Shown in pieces: positions 8,231-18,000 of a stretch of 64,000 bases of DNA. The DNA comes from Streptomyces griseoluteus. GTDB taxonomy: Bacteria > Actinomycetota > Actinomycetes > Streptomycetales > Streptomycetaceae. Positions within the stretch are counted from its first letter, which is position 1, and every line of letters starts with the position of its first letter. A program made the translations under genes and the position numbers. The notes under the pieces are model-generated. The model did not search any database, had not been told where the DNA came from, and saw nothing but the letters and a program-made list of their open reading frames with translations. Where the stretch lies: the NCBI GenBank assembly GCA_000717735.1, contig JOBE01000030.1:1-64000 (forward strand). The letters are read 5' to 3'.

Positions 8231-8382
8231 CCGGGCGGCGAGTCAGCCGCCTGGGCCCGCCCCGGCGAAACCGAACCGGTTGGCATGAATCCCGGTCGGC
8301 GGGGCATGCGGGTGTCGAGCGATGACTCGCTCACGCCGGACGATCCACGGTTCCCCCCCCTTGCCGTGGGTCGGCGGCACCC

Positions 8383-8421
8383 GCGAGCGGCCCGCACCGC
8401 GTGGAGGTGCGGGCCGCTCGC
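8383..8421. terminator. 16-bp hairpin
   Basis: Perfect 16-bp inverted repeat (8383-8398 with 8406-8421) with a 7-base loop in the gene-poor region. It looks like a terminator, but no intact gene ends beside it; it may have served the decayed cupin gene or another lost gene. Confidence 0.55.
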
Positions 8422-8591
8422 ATGCCGCCCCCGAGCCGGCGCCCGGAGCCCGCGCCCCGGCGGGCCGGACCGCCGAGCGGTCTCCTCGCATCCGCGGGGT
8501 TTGACCCCGGCAAGAGCGGCAAGCCGAACTGGTAGGCACCGGAAACAGGGTGACGGACACTCGGCCCGCGGAACCCACCAAGGAGGCGCTC

Positions 8592-8897
8592 ATGTCGGAC
8601 CGGACCCGAGCCCTCGTCCATGTGGCGCCGTGGGCCGCGCCGGTGGGACCGACCCGGTCCCGCCGCCTCGCCCGCCCCTCCGGTGGCCCGGGACCGGGGA
8701 CGGCCCCCCGGACCCAGGGGCATCGGCGCGAGCCGCCGCACCCGGGGATCCCCACGCCGGGTATCCCCTGCACGGCATCCCCGTGCGGGGGCTCCCCGCG
8801 GGAACGGTTCCCACGCCCGCGCACTCCGGCCGGACCGCCGCGGCGGAGAACTCCGCGCCGGTCCGCCCGCCCCGTCGCCCGACCCGCCCTCCGGTGA
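8592..8897 (+). CDS. Doubtful 101-residue reading frame
   Basis: A reading frame of 101 codons whose ATG is preceded by a very good ribosome binding site (AAGGAGG, five bases before the start). The first ~20 residues (MSDRTRALVHVAPWAAPVG) look protein-like, but the rest is Pro/Arg-rich low complexity and resembles translated non-coding GC-rich DNA. I recognise no family. It may be a truncated gene whose 5' end survives. Confidence 0.25.
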   Translation: MSDRTRALVHVAPWAAPVGPTRSRRLARPSGGPGPGTAPRTQGHRREPPHPGIPTPGIPCTASPCGGSPRERFPRPRTPAGPPRRRTPRRSARPVARPALR

Positions 8898-9192
8898 CGC
8901 CGCCGTCGCGGCCGCCGGAGGCCGCAGTCCCGTCCGAGGACCCCAGTGCCTCGGGCCGGAGCGGGGAGAACCGCACGTACGCTCCCGCAGTGACCCCCGA
9001 CGCGCCGCGCGGACGGGACGGGAAGGACGGGCAGGACGGGCTGATCGGGCGGGCCGACGGTCCCGCCGCCGGTGACCGCGGGCGGCCGCCCGGCGAGGGC
9101 GGGAACGCCCGTCGCGGACGGTGGCGTCACCACGCGCCCCCGCGAACGGCCGGTACGCCGCGGGCCTGACTCCGCACCGTGCCGCGCCGGAC

Positions 9193-9221
9193 GGAAGCCC
9201 CCAAGCTCGACGGGGGCTTCC
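9193..9221. terminator. Hairpin, possible terminator
   Basis: 10-bp perfect stem (9193-9202 with 9212-9221), extendable by one pair, with a 9-base loop. It is located 150 bases upstream of the DUF6328 gene and isolates it from the gene-poor region. Confidence 0.55.
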
Positions 9222-9370
9222 GCCGTGCAGGACCCGCTCCAGGGCGCCGCACGTCCGCGCCGTGCCCCCGAGACCGGGCGTGAGCGCCGTCCGCAACCGG
9301 GCATGGGCGGAGCGCCACCGACCGGGTGGTGCGGGTGCGCGCCCGCCCCGTGACGCAGAGGAGGATCTTC

Positions 9371-9934
9371 ATGAACGAACGAAGCGGCGGTACGCCGGAG
9401 GACGGGCCGAGGGAGGCGCGGCACGGCGGGAAGGCGCAAGTGCCGGACGGCGGCACCGGCAGGCACGACGGTCGCGGCGAGACGGAGGAGGAGCGCGCGG
9501 ACCGGCGCTGGCAGGAGCTCCTCCAGGAGATCCGGGTCGCCCAGACGGGCGTCCAGATCCTCCTCGGCTTCCTCCTCACCGTGGCGTTCACCCCGCTCTT
9601 CCACGACCTGGAGCAGACCGACAAGACGATCTACCTGGTCACGGTCGTCCTCGGGTCGCTGGCGACGGGCGCACTGATCGGCCCCGTCTCCTTCCACCGG
9701 ATCGTGTCGGGGCGGCGGGTCAAGCCCCAGGCCGTCGTCTGGGCCTCCCGGCTCACCTTCACCGGCCTCCTGCTGCTGCTCGCGACGCTGACGGCCGCCC
9801 TGTTCCTCATCCTGCGGGTGGCGACGCACGACCCGTACGTGCCCTGGCTGGTCTCCGGCGTCCTCGCCTGGTACCTGACCTGCTGGTTCGCCCTGCCCCT
9901 GTGGGTCCGCACCCACTACGCCGACAGAAGCTGA
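9371..9934 (+). CDS. DUF6328 family membrane protein
   Basis: 187-residue membrane protein of the DUF6328 family (function unknown). After a charged, Gly-rich N-terminus (residues 1-42) comes the signature RWQELLQEIRVAQTGVQILL, then four membrane helices at about 60-80, 91-112, 128-150 and 155-175. The ATG at 9371 has GAGGAGG seven bases upstream. It is a single-gene unit bounded by hairpins at 9193 and 9952. Confidence 0.85.
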   Translation: MNERSGGTPEDGPREARHGGKAQVPDGGTGRHDGRGETEEERADRRWQELLQEIRVAQTGVQILLGFLLTVAFTPLFHDLEQTDKTIYLVTVVLGSLATGALIGPVSFHRIVSGRRVKPQAVVWASRLTFTGLLLLLATLTAALFLILRVATHDPYVPWLVSGVLAWYLTCWFALPLWVRTHYADRS

Positions 9935-9951
9935 CCAGAGCACGACGACGA

Positions 9952-9993
9952 CGGAGAGGGGCGGCCCGCCGGATGGCGGGCCGCCCCTCTCCG
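9952..9993. terminator. 19-bp hairpin terminator
   Basis: Perfect 19-bp inverted repeat (9952-9970 with 9975-9993) with a 4-base loop, 17 bases after the DUF6328 stop and 31 bases before the CsbD stop on the opposite strand. Convergent, bidirectional terminator. Confidence 0.85.
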
Positions 9994-10024
9994 TGCCGGA
10001 AGACGAGATCCGTCGTCCGTCGGA

Positions 10025-10198
10025 TCAGTGCTTGAAGGCGTCCTTCGCCTTCTCCTTCGCGCTGCGTGCGTCGCCCTTGGCCTGTTCGGCCCGGCCTTCC
10101 GCCTCGAGACGCTCGTCGTCGGTCATCCGGCCGACCGCCTCCTTGACCTTGCCCTTGACCTGCTCGCCCTTGGCCTTCCTCTTCTGCTCACCGGACAC
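10025..10198 (-). CDS. CsbD family stress protein
   Basis: 57-residue, highly charged protein of the CsbD family. The family motif is visible as GEQVKGKVKEAVGRMTDDE, followed by AEGRAEQAKGDARSAKEKAK. CsbD proteins are small soluble general-stress proteins, sigma-B-controlled in Bacillus, with unknown molecular function. Start is GTG at 10198, with AAGGAG nine bases upstream. It lies downstream of the pyruvate-oxidase-like gene on the same strand (96-base gap) and ends just before the shared hairpin at 9952-9993. Confidence 0.88.
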   Translation of the reverse strand: MSGEQKRKAKGEQVKGKVKEAVGRMTDDERLEAEGRAEQAKGDARSAKEKAKDAFKH

Positions 10199-10294
10199 GA
10201 GGGATCACTCCTTACGCCGTGCGACACATCTGACAACAGAACGCCTCGCCGGAATCGGTGAGAACAAACCCATGGAAATCCGGCGCTTCACCGC

Positions 10295-12028
10295 TCAGCC
10301 GGCACCGGAGGGGAGGTTCTCCTTGATCTTGGCGATGGCGAAGCCCCACCCCTGCGACACCGTCGGCTTCCCCGGCACGGCCACCTCCGAGGGGTTGGTC
10401 AGCACGTCGAGGAGGACCGGGCCGGGGACGGCGAGCGCCTTGCGCACGGCCTCGTCCAGCTCGCCCGGCGCGGTGACGCGGATGCCGGTCAGCCCGAGCG
10501 CCTCGGCCACCGCGGCGAAGTCGGGGTTGTCGAGTACCGTCCCGAACTCGGGAAGCCCCGCCTGCTCCTGCTCCAGTTTGACCATGCCGAGGCGGCGGTT
10601 GTCGAAGACGACGAGCTTCACCGGCAGCCGTTCGGAGCGGATGGTCATCAGGTCGCCGAGCAGCATGCCGAGTCCGCCGTCGCCGCAGAAGGCCACGACC
10701 TGCCGGTCCGGCGCCCACAGCTGCGCCCCGATGGCCTGGGGCATGGCGTTGGCCATGGAGCCGAGGTTGTAGGAGCCGATCAGCCGGCGGGTGCCGCGCA
10801 TCCGCACGAGCCGTGAGAGCCACACGGTGGCCATCCCGGTGTCCGAGGTGAAGATCGCGTCGTCGGCGGCGTGGCGGTCGACGGCCGCCGCGAGAGCCTC
10901 GGGACGGATGTCCGCCTCCCGGTTGTCGAACATGGCCCGCACCCGTCCCAGCAGCCGCTTGTCGTGGGCGGGGTCGGCGAGGTCGGCCTGGGCCGTCTGC
11001 CAGTCCGCGTACCGCTCGCGGGCCTCGTCGAGGTGGGAGGAGCGCGACGGGACGGGCGCGAGCAGCGGCAGCAGGGCCCGCAGCGTCGCGCCCACGTCCC
11101 CGGCGAGCCCGACGTCCACCGGAACGCGGCGCCCGAGGTGCTCCTCGCGGGTGTCGATCTGCACGATCCGGCAGTCCTCCGGATACCAGTCCCGGTAGGG
11201 GAAGTCCGTCCCGAGCATGATCAGCGTGTCGCAGGAGTCCATGGCGTGGGCCGCGGCCGGGTTGCCGATGAGGCCGGTCTGGCCGACCTCGTACGGGTTG
11301 TCGTCCTCGAAGCCCTCCTTGCCCTTCAGGGTCAGCACCATCGGCGCCGAGAGCAGCTCGGCGGCGCGCAGCACCTCCTCGCGGGCCTCCCGGGCACCGC
11401 GCCCGACCAGGAGGGTGACCCGCGAGCCCCGGGCGATCACCTCGGCCGCCTCGGCGAGCGCCGGGTCGTCGGGACGCGTGACGGCCGGTCGCGGCAGCGC
11501 GAACCGCGTCGGCCGGTCCTCCTCGACCTCCTGATCGCCGAGGTCGCCGGGGACGGTCAGCACCGCCACGCCCCGCCCGGTCACGGCCGCCCGCACCGCG
11601 GACTCCAGCAGCCGGGGCATCTGGGAGGGGGAGGTCACGGTGGCCCGGTACACGGCCACGTCCCGGAAGAGGAGGTCGTTGTCGACCTCCTGGAAGTAGT
11701 CCCCGCCCATCTCCGACAGCGGCACCTGGCCGCAGATCGCCAGGACCGGCGCCCCGCTCTTGGCCGCGTCGTACAGTCCGTTCAGCAGGTGCACCGAGCC
11801 CGGTCCCACCGTGCCCATGCAGACGGCCAGTTCTCCGGAGAGCTGGGCGCGCGCTCCGGCGGCGAAGGCCGCCGCCTCCTCGTGGCGGAAGCCGGTCCAG
11901 TCGATGTTCTCGGTGGTCCGGATGGCGTCGGTGAGCGGGTTGAGCGCGTCGCCGACCACGCCGAAGACGCGGCCGACACCGAGGTCCGCGAGCCCGTCGA
12001 CGATCACCTGTGCGACGGTTCGAGTCAT
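10295..12028 (-). CDS. Thiamine-diphosphate enzyme, pyruvate oxidase/dehydrogenase-like
   Basis: 577-residue TPP-dependent enzyme of the acetolactate-synthase/pyruvate-oxidase superfamily. Three domains are visible: N-terminal PYR domain with the catalytic Glu in GFRHEEAAAFAAGA (about residue 50), a central FAD/nucleotide-binding domain around 190-330, and the C-terminal PP domain with the TPP motif FCGDGGLGMLLGDLMTIRSE. Closest in layout to PoxB-type quinone-dependent pyruvate dehydrogenase, which converts pyruvate to acetate and CO2; the C-terminal lipid-binding tail of E. coli PoxB is not obvious. AAGGGAG lies before the ATG. It is 32 bases downstream of the glutamate-synthase-like gene, so the two form an operon. 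Confidence 0.88.
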   Translation of the reverse strand: MTRTVAQVIVDGLADLGVGRVFGVVGDALNPLTDAIRTTENIDWTGFRHEEAAAFAAGARAQLSGELAVCMGTVGPGSVHLLNGLYDAAKSGAPVLAICGQVPLSEMGGDYFQEVDNDLLFRDVAVYRATVTSPSQMPRLLESAVRAAVTGRGVAVLTVPGDLGDQEVEEDRPTRFALPRPAVTRPDDPALAEAAEVIARGSRVTLLVGRGAREAREEVLRAAELLSAPMVLTLKGKEGFEDDNPYEVGQTGLIGNPAAAHAMDSCDTLIMLGTDFPYRDWYPEDCRIVQIDTREEHLGRRVPVDVGLAGDVGATLRALLPLLAPVPSRSSHLDEARERYADWQTAQADLADPAHDKRLLGRVRAMFDNREADIRPEALAAAVDRHAADDAIFTSDTGMATVWLSRLVRMRGTRRLIGSYNLGSMANAMPQAIGAQLWAPDRQVVAFCGDGGLGMLLGDLMTIRSERLPVKLVVFDNRRLGMVKLEQEQAGLPEFGTVLDNPDFAAVAEALGLTGIRVTAPGELDEAVRKALAVPGPVLLDVLTNPSEVAVPGKPTVSQGWGFAIAKIKENLPSGAG

Positions 12029-12060
12029 GGGGTCTCCCTTCACTGTGGACGTCGACCGGT

Positions 12061-13653
12061 TCACCGGAGGGTGAACCGGTCGGGATGAGCTGCCTTCCAG
12101 TCGCCTGCCCACGTGTCCGGAACCGATGCGGGCGACAGGAGCAGACCGGGTTCGAGCGGTTCGTACAGCTCGGCGTGGGACCGCACGGCGTCCGGTCCGA
12201 GCCGGCGCAGCAGCATGCCGGGCCCCAGCTCCCGGGGGCCCTCGGCACCCATGGCGGCCATGAGTGCGAGGGCGCTCCGGACGGTCGCCTCCTGGAAGCG
12301 CCGGACCCGCTCCGCCTTGTCCTGGACGTCGAGGGCGCGGGCGCGCCGGGGGTCCTGGGTGGCGACCCCGACGGGACAGGTGTTGGTGTGGCAGCGCTGG
12401 GCCTGGATGCACCCGAGGGCGAACATCATGGCCCGGGCGGAGTTGGTGTAGTCGGCGCCCTGGATCAGCCGCTTGACGATGTCGCTCCCGGTGGCGATCT
12501 TGCCGGAGGCGCCGATCCGGATCCGGTCGCGCAGCCCCGTGCCGACGAGGGCCCGGTGCACCGTGGTCAGGCCCTCGGTCAGGGGCAGGCCGACGGTGTC
12601 CGCGAACTCCAGCGGGGCGGCGCCCGTGCCGCCCTCCGCCCCGTCGACGACGATGAAGTCGGGCGTGAGGTTCTCCTCCAGCATCGCCTTGCAGACGGCG
12701 AGGAAGTCGCGGCGCGCGCCCACGCACAGCTTGAAGCCGACCGGCTTGCCGCCGGAGAGCTCCCGCATCCGGCCGAGGAAGCGCACCAGTTCCCGGGGGG
12801 TCCGGTAGACGCGGTGGTACGGCGGGGAGATCACCGTGCGGCCCTCGGGGACGCCGCGGACGGCGGCGATCTCCCGGCCGACCTTGGAGCCGGGCAGTAC
12901 GCCCCCGATGCCGGGCTTCGCGCCCTGGCTGATCTTCAGCAGGACGCAGGCGACCTGGTCGAGCGCGGTCTTCTCGGCGAACCGCCGCGAGTCGAAGCCG
13001 CCGTCCTCGGCACGGCAGCCGAAGTACCCGGTCCCGATCTCCCAGACGAGGTCGCCGCCGGGGGCGAGGTGGTGCTCCGATATCCCGCCCTCGCCGGTGT
13101 CGTGGGCGAAGCCACCGCGCCGGGCGCCCTCGTTCAGGGCGTGGATCGCCCGGGCCGACAGGGAGCCGAAGCTCATCGCCGACACGTTGAGCAGGGCCAT
13201 GTCGTAGGGCCGGGCGCAGTCGGGGCCGCCGATCCGGACCCGGGGCGGCTCGTCCGGCACCGGGCGCGGGGCCATGGAGGGGACCAGGTACTCGGTGCCG
13301 GTCCGGTCCAGCTCCAGCTCGGTGCCGAAGGGGTCCTCGGCGTCCGTTCCCTTGGCCCGCTCGTACACGATGGACCGGGTGTCCCGGTCGAAGGGCACGC
13401 CGTCGACGTTCCCCTCGACGAAGTACTGCTGCACCTCGGGGCGGATCGCCTCCATCGCGAACCGCAGGTGCCCGAGGAGCGGGTAGTTGCGCAGGATCGA
13501 GTGGCGCCGCTGGACGACGTCGTACGACGCGACCGCGGCGAGCAGCAGGGCGGGTCCGGCGGCGCACCACCACCACGGGGACACCAGGACGGCCGCGAGG
13601 CCGGTGGCGAGCGCGGTGAGGACGGGGCAGACCACGAGCAGTGACGTCACCAT
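12061..13653 (-). CDS. FMN-binding glutamate synthase family protein
   Basis: 530-residue protein. Two N-terminal hydrophobic helices (about residues 2-22 and 28-48) anchor a glutamate-synthase central/FMN domain. Signatures: LLNVSAMSFGSLSARAIHAL, KPGIGGVLPGSKV, DGAEGGTGAAPLEF, and the Fe-S cysteines in CIQAQRCHTNTCPVGV, which in GltB bind a 3Fe-4S cluster. It lacks the glutaminase domain of true GltB. Family members are membrane-anchored FMN oxidoreductases of uncertain substrate. ATG at 13653 is preferred; GTG at 13650 and TTG at 13686 are alternatives. It leads an operon with the pyruvate-oxidase-like gene. Confidence 0.88.
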   Translation of the reverse strand: MVTSLLVVCPVLTALATGLAAVLVSPWWWCAAGPALLLAAVASYDVVQRRHSILRNYPLLGHLRFAMEAIRPEVQQYFVEGNVDGVPFDRDTRSIVYERAKGTDAEDPFGTELELDRTGTEYLVPSMAPRPVPDEPPRVRIGGPDCARPYDMALLNVSAMSFGSLSARAIHALNEGARRGGFAHDTGEGGISEHHLAPGGDLVWEIGTGYFGCRAEDGGFDSRRFAEKTALDQVACVLLKISQGAKPGIGGVLPGSKVGREIAAVRGVPEGRTVISPPYHRVYRTPRELVRFLGRMRELSGGKPVGFKLCVGARRDFLAVCKAMLEENLTPDFIVVDGAEGGTGAAPLEFADTVGLPLTEGLTTVHRALVGTGLRDRIRIGASGKIATGSDIVKRLIQGADYTNSARAMMFALGCIQAQRCHTNTCPVGVATQDPRRARALDVQDKAERVRRFQEATVRSALALMAAMGAEGPRELGPGMLLRRLGPDAVRSHAELYEPLEPGLLLSPASVPDTWAGDWKAAHPDRFTLR

Positions 13654-13772
13654 GGACGGCCGTCTGTCCCGGACCGGCGCGGTCAAGCGCGAGGGGAGCG
13701 CGGGAGGAGACGGGCGGGGGGACCGGTGGGCCGGGGTCCACCAGGTTTAGCGTGCGGGAGTCCGGCGAGACG

Positions 13773-14150
13773 ATGCCCATGAGTGCTTCGGAGAACAGCG
13801 AACGGAACCAGTTCCCCTGGACCGGCCCCTACGCCGTCCCGGACTACCCCTACCTGACGCGGGTGGACGACCCCGACGTGGACGAGGGGTACGAGCCGGC
13901 CGCTCTCGGGGAGCCGCGCGTCCTGCCCGCGCCGTTCGCCGAGAAGGCCCGCGCGGCCGCGTACGTGGCCCGCGCCGCCGGCAGCGACCTCTGGGCCGCC
14001 GCGCGTGCGCACCGGACCGTGACGGCCGGTGCCGCCGCCGGCACGGCGGCCGCGCTCGCCCTCGCGTACGGGTGGGGGCGCCGGGCCGGGCGCCTGGCCG
14101 CGCGGCGCGACCTCGGCCCGGTGGCCCTCTTCCTCGCACGCCGCGGCTGA
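13773..14150 (+). CDS. Hypothetical protein with C-terminal helix
   Basis: 125-residue protein (ATG 13773; a second ATG at 13779 is also possible). The N-terminal third is polar with PWTGPYAVPDYPYLTRVDDP; the centre is acidic; the C-terminal part is Ala-rich with one likely membrane or amphipathic helix (about residues 88-108, TVTAGAAAGTAAALALAYGW) and a basic end. No known domain recognised. Divergent from the glutamate-synthase-like operon (119-base gap). Confidence 0.6.
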   Translation: MPMSASENSERNQFPWTGPYAVPDYPYLTRVDDPDVDEGYEPAALGEPRVLPAPFAEKARAAAYVARAAGSDLWAAARAHRTVTAGAAAGTAAALALAYGWGRRAGRLAARRDLGPVALFLARRG

Positions 14151-14254
14151 GCGGGCCGGCGCTTCCCGCCCTCGTAGGAGGCCGCCGGTGCGTGTGTACG
14201 CCGTCCGGCCTGTCCCTCCACCTACCGTCACCGTCCTTACGGAGGTCGATCCGC

Positions 14255-14416
14255 ATGGTCCCCCTGCTTCTCGTACTGCTGCTCGCCCTGCTCCTCTTCG
14301 GCGCCGGCTTCGCCGTCAAGGCGCTGTGGTGGATCGCCGTCATCGTGCTCGTCCTGTGGCTGCTGGGCTTCGTGGCCCGGCCGAAGGGCGGCACGGGCCG
14401 CTGGTACCGCTGGTAG
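14255..14416 (+). CDS. Small hydrophobic protein, 53 residues
   Basis: 53-residue protein made of two membrane helices (residues 1-20 and 22-43) with a short basic tail (ARPKGGTGRWYRW). This is a known type of small Streptomyces hydrophobic protein without assigned function. GGAGG lies eight bases before the ATG. A strong hairpin begins 34 bases after the stop. Confidence 0.75.
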   Translation: MVPLLLVLLLALLLFGAGFAVKALWWIAVIVLVLWLLGFVARPKGGTGRWYRW

Positions 14417-14450
14417 GCGGCCCCACGGCGCGCGCCCGCCCGTGGCGTGA

Positions 14451-14489
14451 CCGAGCCCGGCACCTCCGTGCGGAGAGTGCCGGGCTCGG
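14451..14489. terminator. Bidirectional hairpin terminator
   Basis: Perfect 13-bp outer stem (14451-14463 with 14477-14489) with a further inner 5-bp stem, between the small hydrophobic gene (plus) and the DUF5133 gene (minus), which converge here. Confidence 0.8.
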
Positions 14490-14497
14490 CCGTGTGC

Positions 14498-14725
14498 TCA
14501 GGCGCTCAGCACCGAGTCGTCCTCGGTGCGCGCGCCCGGCAGCCGATGGCGGGCCGCGATCAGCGCCGCGTCCACGTCACGCGTACCGGTGGAGACGCAC
14601 AGCGTGTAGGCGAGGTCGTCCATGCGCCGCCGTACTTCTTCGCCGCCGTTCTCGGCCTGGAGCACCTTGAGCGTCTCGTACTGCTCGATGAGATTGCGCA
14701 GGACCGCGGGATGGGCCATCAGCAC
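14498..14725 (-). CDS. DUF5133 domain protein
   Basis: 75-residue helical protein: VLMAHPAVLRNLIEQYETL at the start, then EEVRRRMDDLAYTLCVSTGT and VDAALIAARHRLPGA. This is the DUF5133 pattern known from Streptomyces; function unknown. I choose GTG at 14725 because GGGGAG lies six bases upstream; an ATG two codons later is the alternative. A SigB-type promoter sits 51 bases upstream, supporting stress induction. Confidence 0.85.
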   Translation of the reverse strand: MLMAHPAVLRNLIEQYETLKVLQAENGGEEVRRRMDDLAYTLCVSTGTRDVDAALIAARHRLPGARTEDDSVLSA

Positions 14726-14776
14726 GTACTGCTCCCCTCGTCGTCGGGGCGGGGGACCGCCCGGTTCGACGCGCGT

Positions 14777-14802
14777 GTACCCCGGTCGCGGCGTCGTATG
14801 CC
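14777..14802 (-). promoter_or_regulatory. SigB-type stress promoter for DUF5133 gene
   Basis: Read on the minus strand: GGCAT (14802-14798), 15-base spacer, GGGTAC (14782-14777). It matches the SigB/SigH class consensus and has the same spacing as the three other sites in this window. The coding start is 51 bases downstream. Confidence 0.65.
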
Positions 14803-15008
14803 CTCCGCCCAGCGGCCGGAGAGGACGGGTTCCGGCCGGATGACTCGGCACCGCCCTCCTCTTGTCGATCACGGAGGGGTAGTGTCGTCATGATTGCCGT
14901 ACGGCAACGATCGCGGCAGCCGGAGCCTCCCGGGGGAGCGGACGTCCGGCGCGCGGCGCGGGCCGCACGGTCCATGTGCGCAAGCTTGGTGGGGAACGAG
15001 GATGGGGC

Positions 15009-18000
15009 ATGTCTGAGACCACGACCAAGGGCTCCTCCGGCCGGGAGCACCCCGGACCGGCCGCGGTGGTCGAGCCTGAACTCCGTCAGCTGCTGGCCGG
15101 GCTCACGGCCGTGCGGGACGGCGACTTCGGCACCCGTCTGCCGGACGAGGCGGACGGGCTGATGGGCGAGATCTCGCAGGTGTTCAACGGGATGGTCGAC
15201 CAGCTGTCCCTGTTCACCTCCGAGGTGACGCGGGTGGCGCGCGAGGTCGGCACGGAAGGGACGCTCGGCGGGCAGGCCGCCGTGCCCGGTGTCTCCGGCA
15301 CCTGGGCCGACCTGACCGACTCGGTGAACGCGATGGCCGGCAACCTCACCACCCAGGTCCGTGACATCGCCCAAGTGGCGACGGCCGTCGCCAAGGGCGA
15401 CCTCTCCCAGAAGATCGACGTGGACGCGCGCGGCGAGATCCTGGAGCTGAAGAACACCATCAACACGATGGTCGACCAGCTCTCGGCCTTCGCCGACGAG
15501 GTCACGCGCATGGCCCGTGACGTGGGCACCGAGGGCATCCTCGGCGGACAGGCCGACGTGAAGGGCGTCTCCGGTACCTGGCGCGACCTGACCCACTCCG
15601 TCAACTCGATGGCGGGGAACCTCACCGCCCAGGTGCGGGCGATCGCCCACGTCGCCACCGCCGTAGCAAACGGCGACCTGTCGAAGAAGGTCGACGTGGA
15701 CGCCCGGGGCGAGATCCTGGAACTGAAGACGACCATCAACACGATGGTCGACCAGCTCTCGGCCTTCGCCGACGAGGTGACCCGCGTCGCCCGCGAGGTC
15801 GGCACCGAGGGCAACCTCGGCGGCCAGGCCACGGTCCGGGGCGCCTCGGGCACCTGGAAGGACCTGACCGACAACGTCAACGTGATGGCCTCCAACCTCA
15901 CCGGGCAGGTGCGTTCGATCGCCCAGGTCGCCACCGCCGTGGCCCGCGGCGACCTCTCCCGCCGGATCACCGTGGAGGCCAAGGGCGAGGTCGCCGCCCT
16001 CGCCGACACCATCAACACCATGGTGGACACCCTGTCCGCCTTCGCCGACGAGGTGACCCGCGTCGCCCGCGAGGTCGGCACCGAGGGCCGGCTCGGCGGC
16101 CAGGCCAGGGTGCCGAACGTGGCCGGCACCTGGAAGGACCTCACCGACAACGTCAACTCCATGGCGAACAACCTGACCGGACAGGTCCGGAACATCGCCC
16201 AGGTCACGACCGCCGTAGCCAACGGCGACCTGTCGAAGAAGATCGACGTCGACGCCCGGGGCGAGATCCTGGAGCTGAAGACGACCATCAACACCATGGT
16301 CGACCAGCTGTCCTCGTTCGCGGCCGAGGTGACCCGCGTGGCGCGCGAGGTCGGCAGCGAGGGCCGGCTCGGCGGCCAGGCCGAGGTCGAGGGGGTTTCC
16401 GGTACCTGGAAGCGGCTGACCGAGAACGTCAACGAGCTGGCGGGCAACCTCACCCGCCAGGTTCGCGCCATCGCCGAGGTCGCGAGCGCCGTCGCCGAGG
16501 GCGACCTCACCCGCTCGATCACCGTCGAGGCGTCGGGCGAGGTGGCCGAGCTCAAGGACAACATCAACGCCATGGTCGGCTCGCTGCGCGAGACGACGCG
16601 GGCCAACCAGGAGCAGGACTGGCTCAAGTCCAGCCTGGCCCGGATGTCCGCGCTGATGCAGGGCCACCGCGACCTGGCCGTCGTCGCCGAACTCGTCATG
16701 GACGAGCTGACGCCTCTCGTCGCCGCCCAGTACGGCGCGTTCTACCTCGCCGAGGAGGGCGCCGACGGCGTCGAGCTGGGCCTCGTCGGCTCCTACGGAC
16801 GCCCCGCGGGCGACCAGGACCGGGTCCGCTTCCGGCTGGGCGAGTCGCTCGTCGGACAGGCCGCCCGCAGCCGCCGTACCATCGCCGCCGAGAACGTCCC
16901 CGCCGACTACGTCACGATCTCCTCGGGCCTCGGCAGCACGCCCCGGGGCAGCCTCGTGGTGCTGCCGGTCGTCGTCGAGGAGCAGGTGCTCGGCGTCATC
17001 GAGCTGATGTCCTTCAGCCCCTTCACCTCCGTGCACCGGGACTTCCTGGAACAGCTCATGGAGACCGTCGGCGTCAACCTGAGCACCATCGTCGCCAACG
17101 CCCGCACCGACGAACTCCTGGACGAGTCCCAGCGCCTTGCCGGCGAACTCCGCTCGCGCACCGAGGAACTCCAGGTGCGGCAGGAGGAACTCCAGCGCTC
17201 CAACGCCGAGCTGGAGGAGAAGGCGGCCCTGCTCGCCACGCAGAACCGCGACATCGAGGCCAAGAACCTCCAGATCGAGCAGGCCCGGCAGGAGCTGGAG
17301 GACCGCGCCCAGCAGCTCGCCCTGGCCTCCACGTACAAGTCGGAGTTCCTGGCCAACATGAGCCACGAACTGCGCACCCCGCTCAACAGCCTGCTGATCC
17401 TGGCCCAGCTGCTGGCCCAGAACCCGACCCGCAACCTCACGGCCAAGCAGGTCGAGTACGCCGGCATCATCCACTCGGCCGGATCCGACCTGCTCCAGCT
17501 GATCAACGACATTCTCGACCTCTCCAAGGTGGAGGCCGGGAAGATGGACCTCAACCCGGAGCGCGTGTCCCTGCGCAGGCTCCTCGACTACGTCGAGGCC
17601 ACGTTCCGCCCCCTCACCTCGCAGAAGAGCCTCGCCTTCAAGGTCTCCACGGCCCCCGGCGTCCCCGTCGACCTCGTCACCGACGACACGCGGCTCCGGC
17701 AGGTGCTGCGCAACCTGCTGTCGAACGCCGTCAAGTTCACCGAGCACGGCAGCGTCGAGCTGCGCATCGAACCGGCCTCGGACGGCGAGTTGCCCGTGTC
17801 CGTGCACCGCGGCGGCCCCGTCGTCGCCCTCCGCGTCGCCGACACCGGCATCGGCATCGCCCCCGAGAACCTGGAGGCCATCTTCGGCGCCTTCCAGCAG
17901 GCCGACGGGACGACCAACCGCAAGTACGGCGGCACCGGCCTGGGCCTCTCCATCAGCCGCGAGATCGCGCATCTGCTCGGCGGCGCCCTCACCGTCACGA

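Larger units (their letters stand above)
7833..9370. other. Gene-poor region with debris
   Basis: About 1.5 kb without a convincing gene on either strand. It contains the cupin-like remnant near 8112-8230, a 16-bp hairpin at 8383-8421, a weak small reading frame at 8592-8897 and an 11-bp hairpin near 9193-9221. The remaining open frames are low-complexity Arg/Pro/Gly translations typical of non-coding GC-rich DNA. Confidence 0.6.

Noticed and set aside
9072..9353. Small plus-strand gene in the gene-poor region
   Set aside because: Translation is Arg/Pro/Gly low complexity, no ribosome binding site, and a hairpin lies inside it.
10295..13780. One 1161-residue minus-strand frame joining two enzymes
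   Set aside because: The C-terminal 577 residues are the pyruvate-oxidase-like enzyme with its own start and ribosome binding site; the upstream part is an off-frame reading of the glutamate-synthase-like gene.
15209..16590. CRISPR-like or satellite repeats
   Set aside because: The 276-base periodicity is the coding sequence of the 92-residue HAMP repeats, not a non-coding array.
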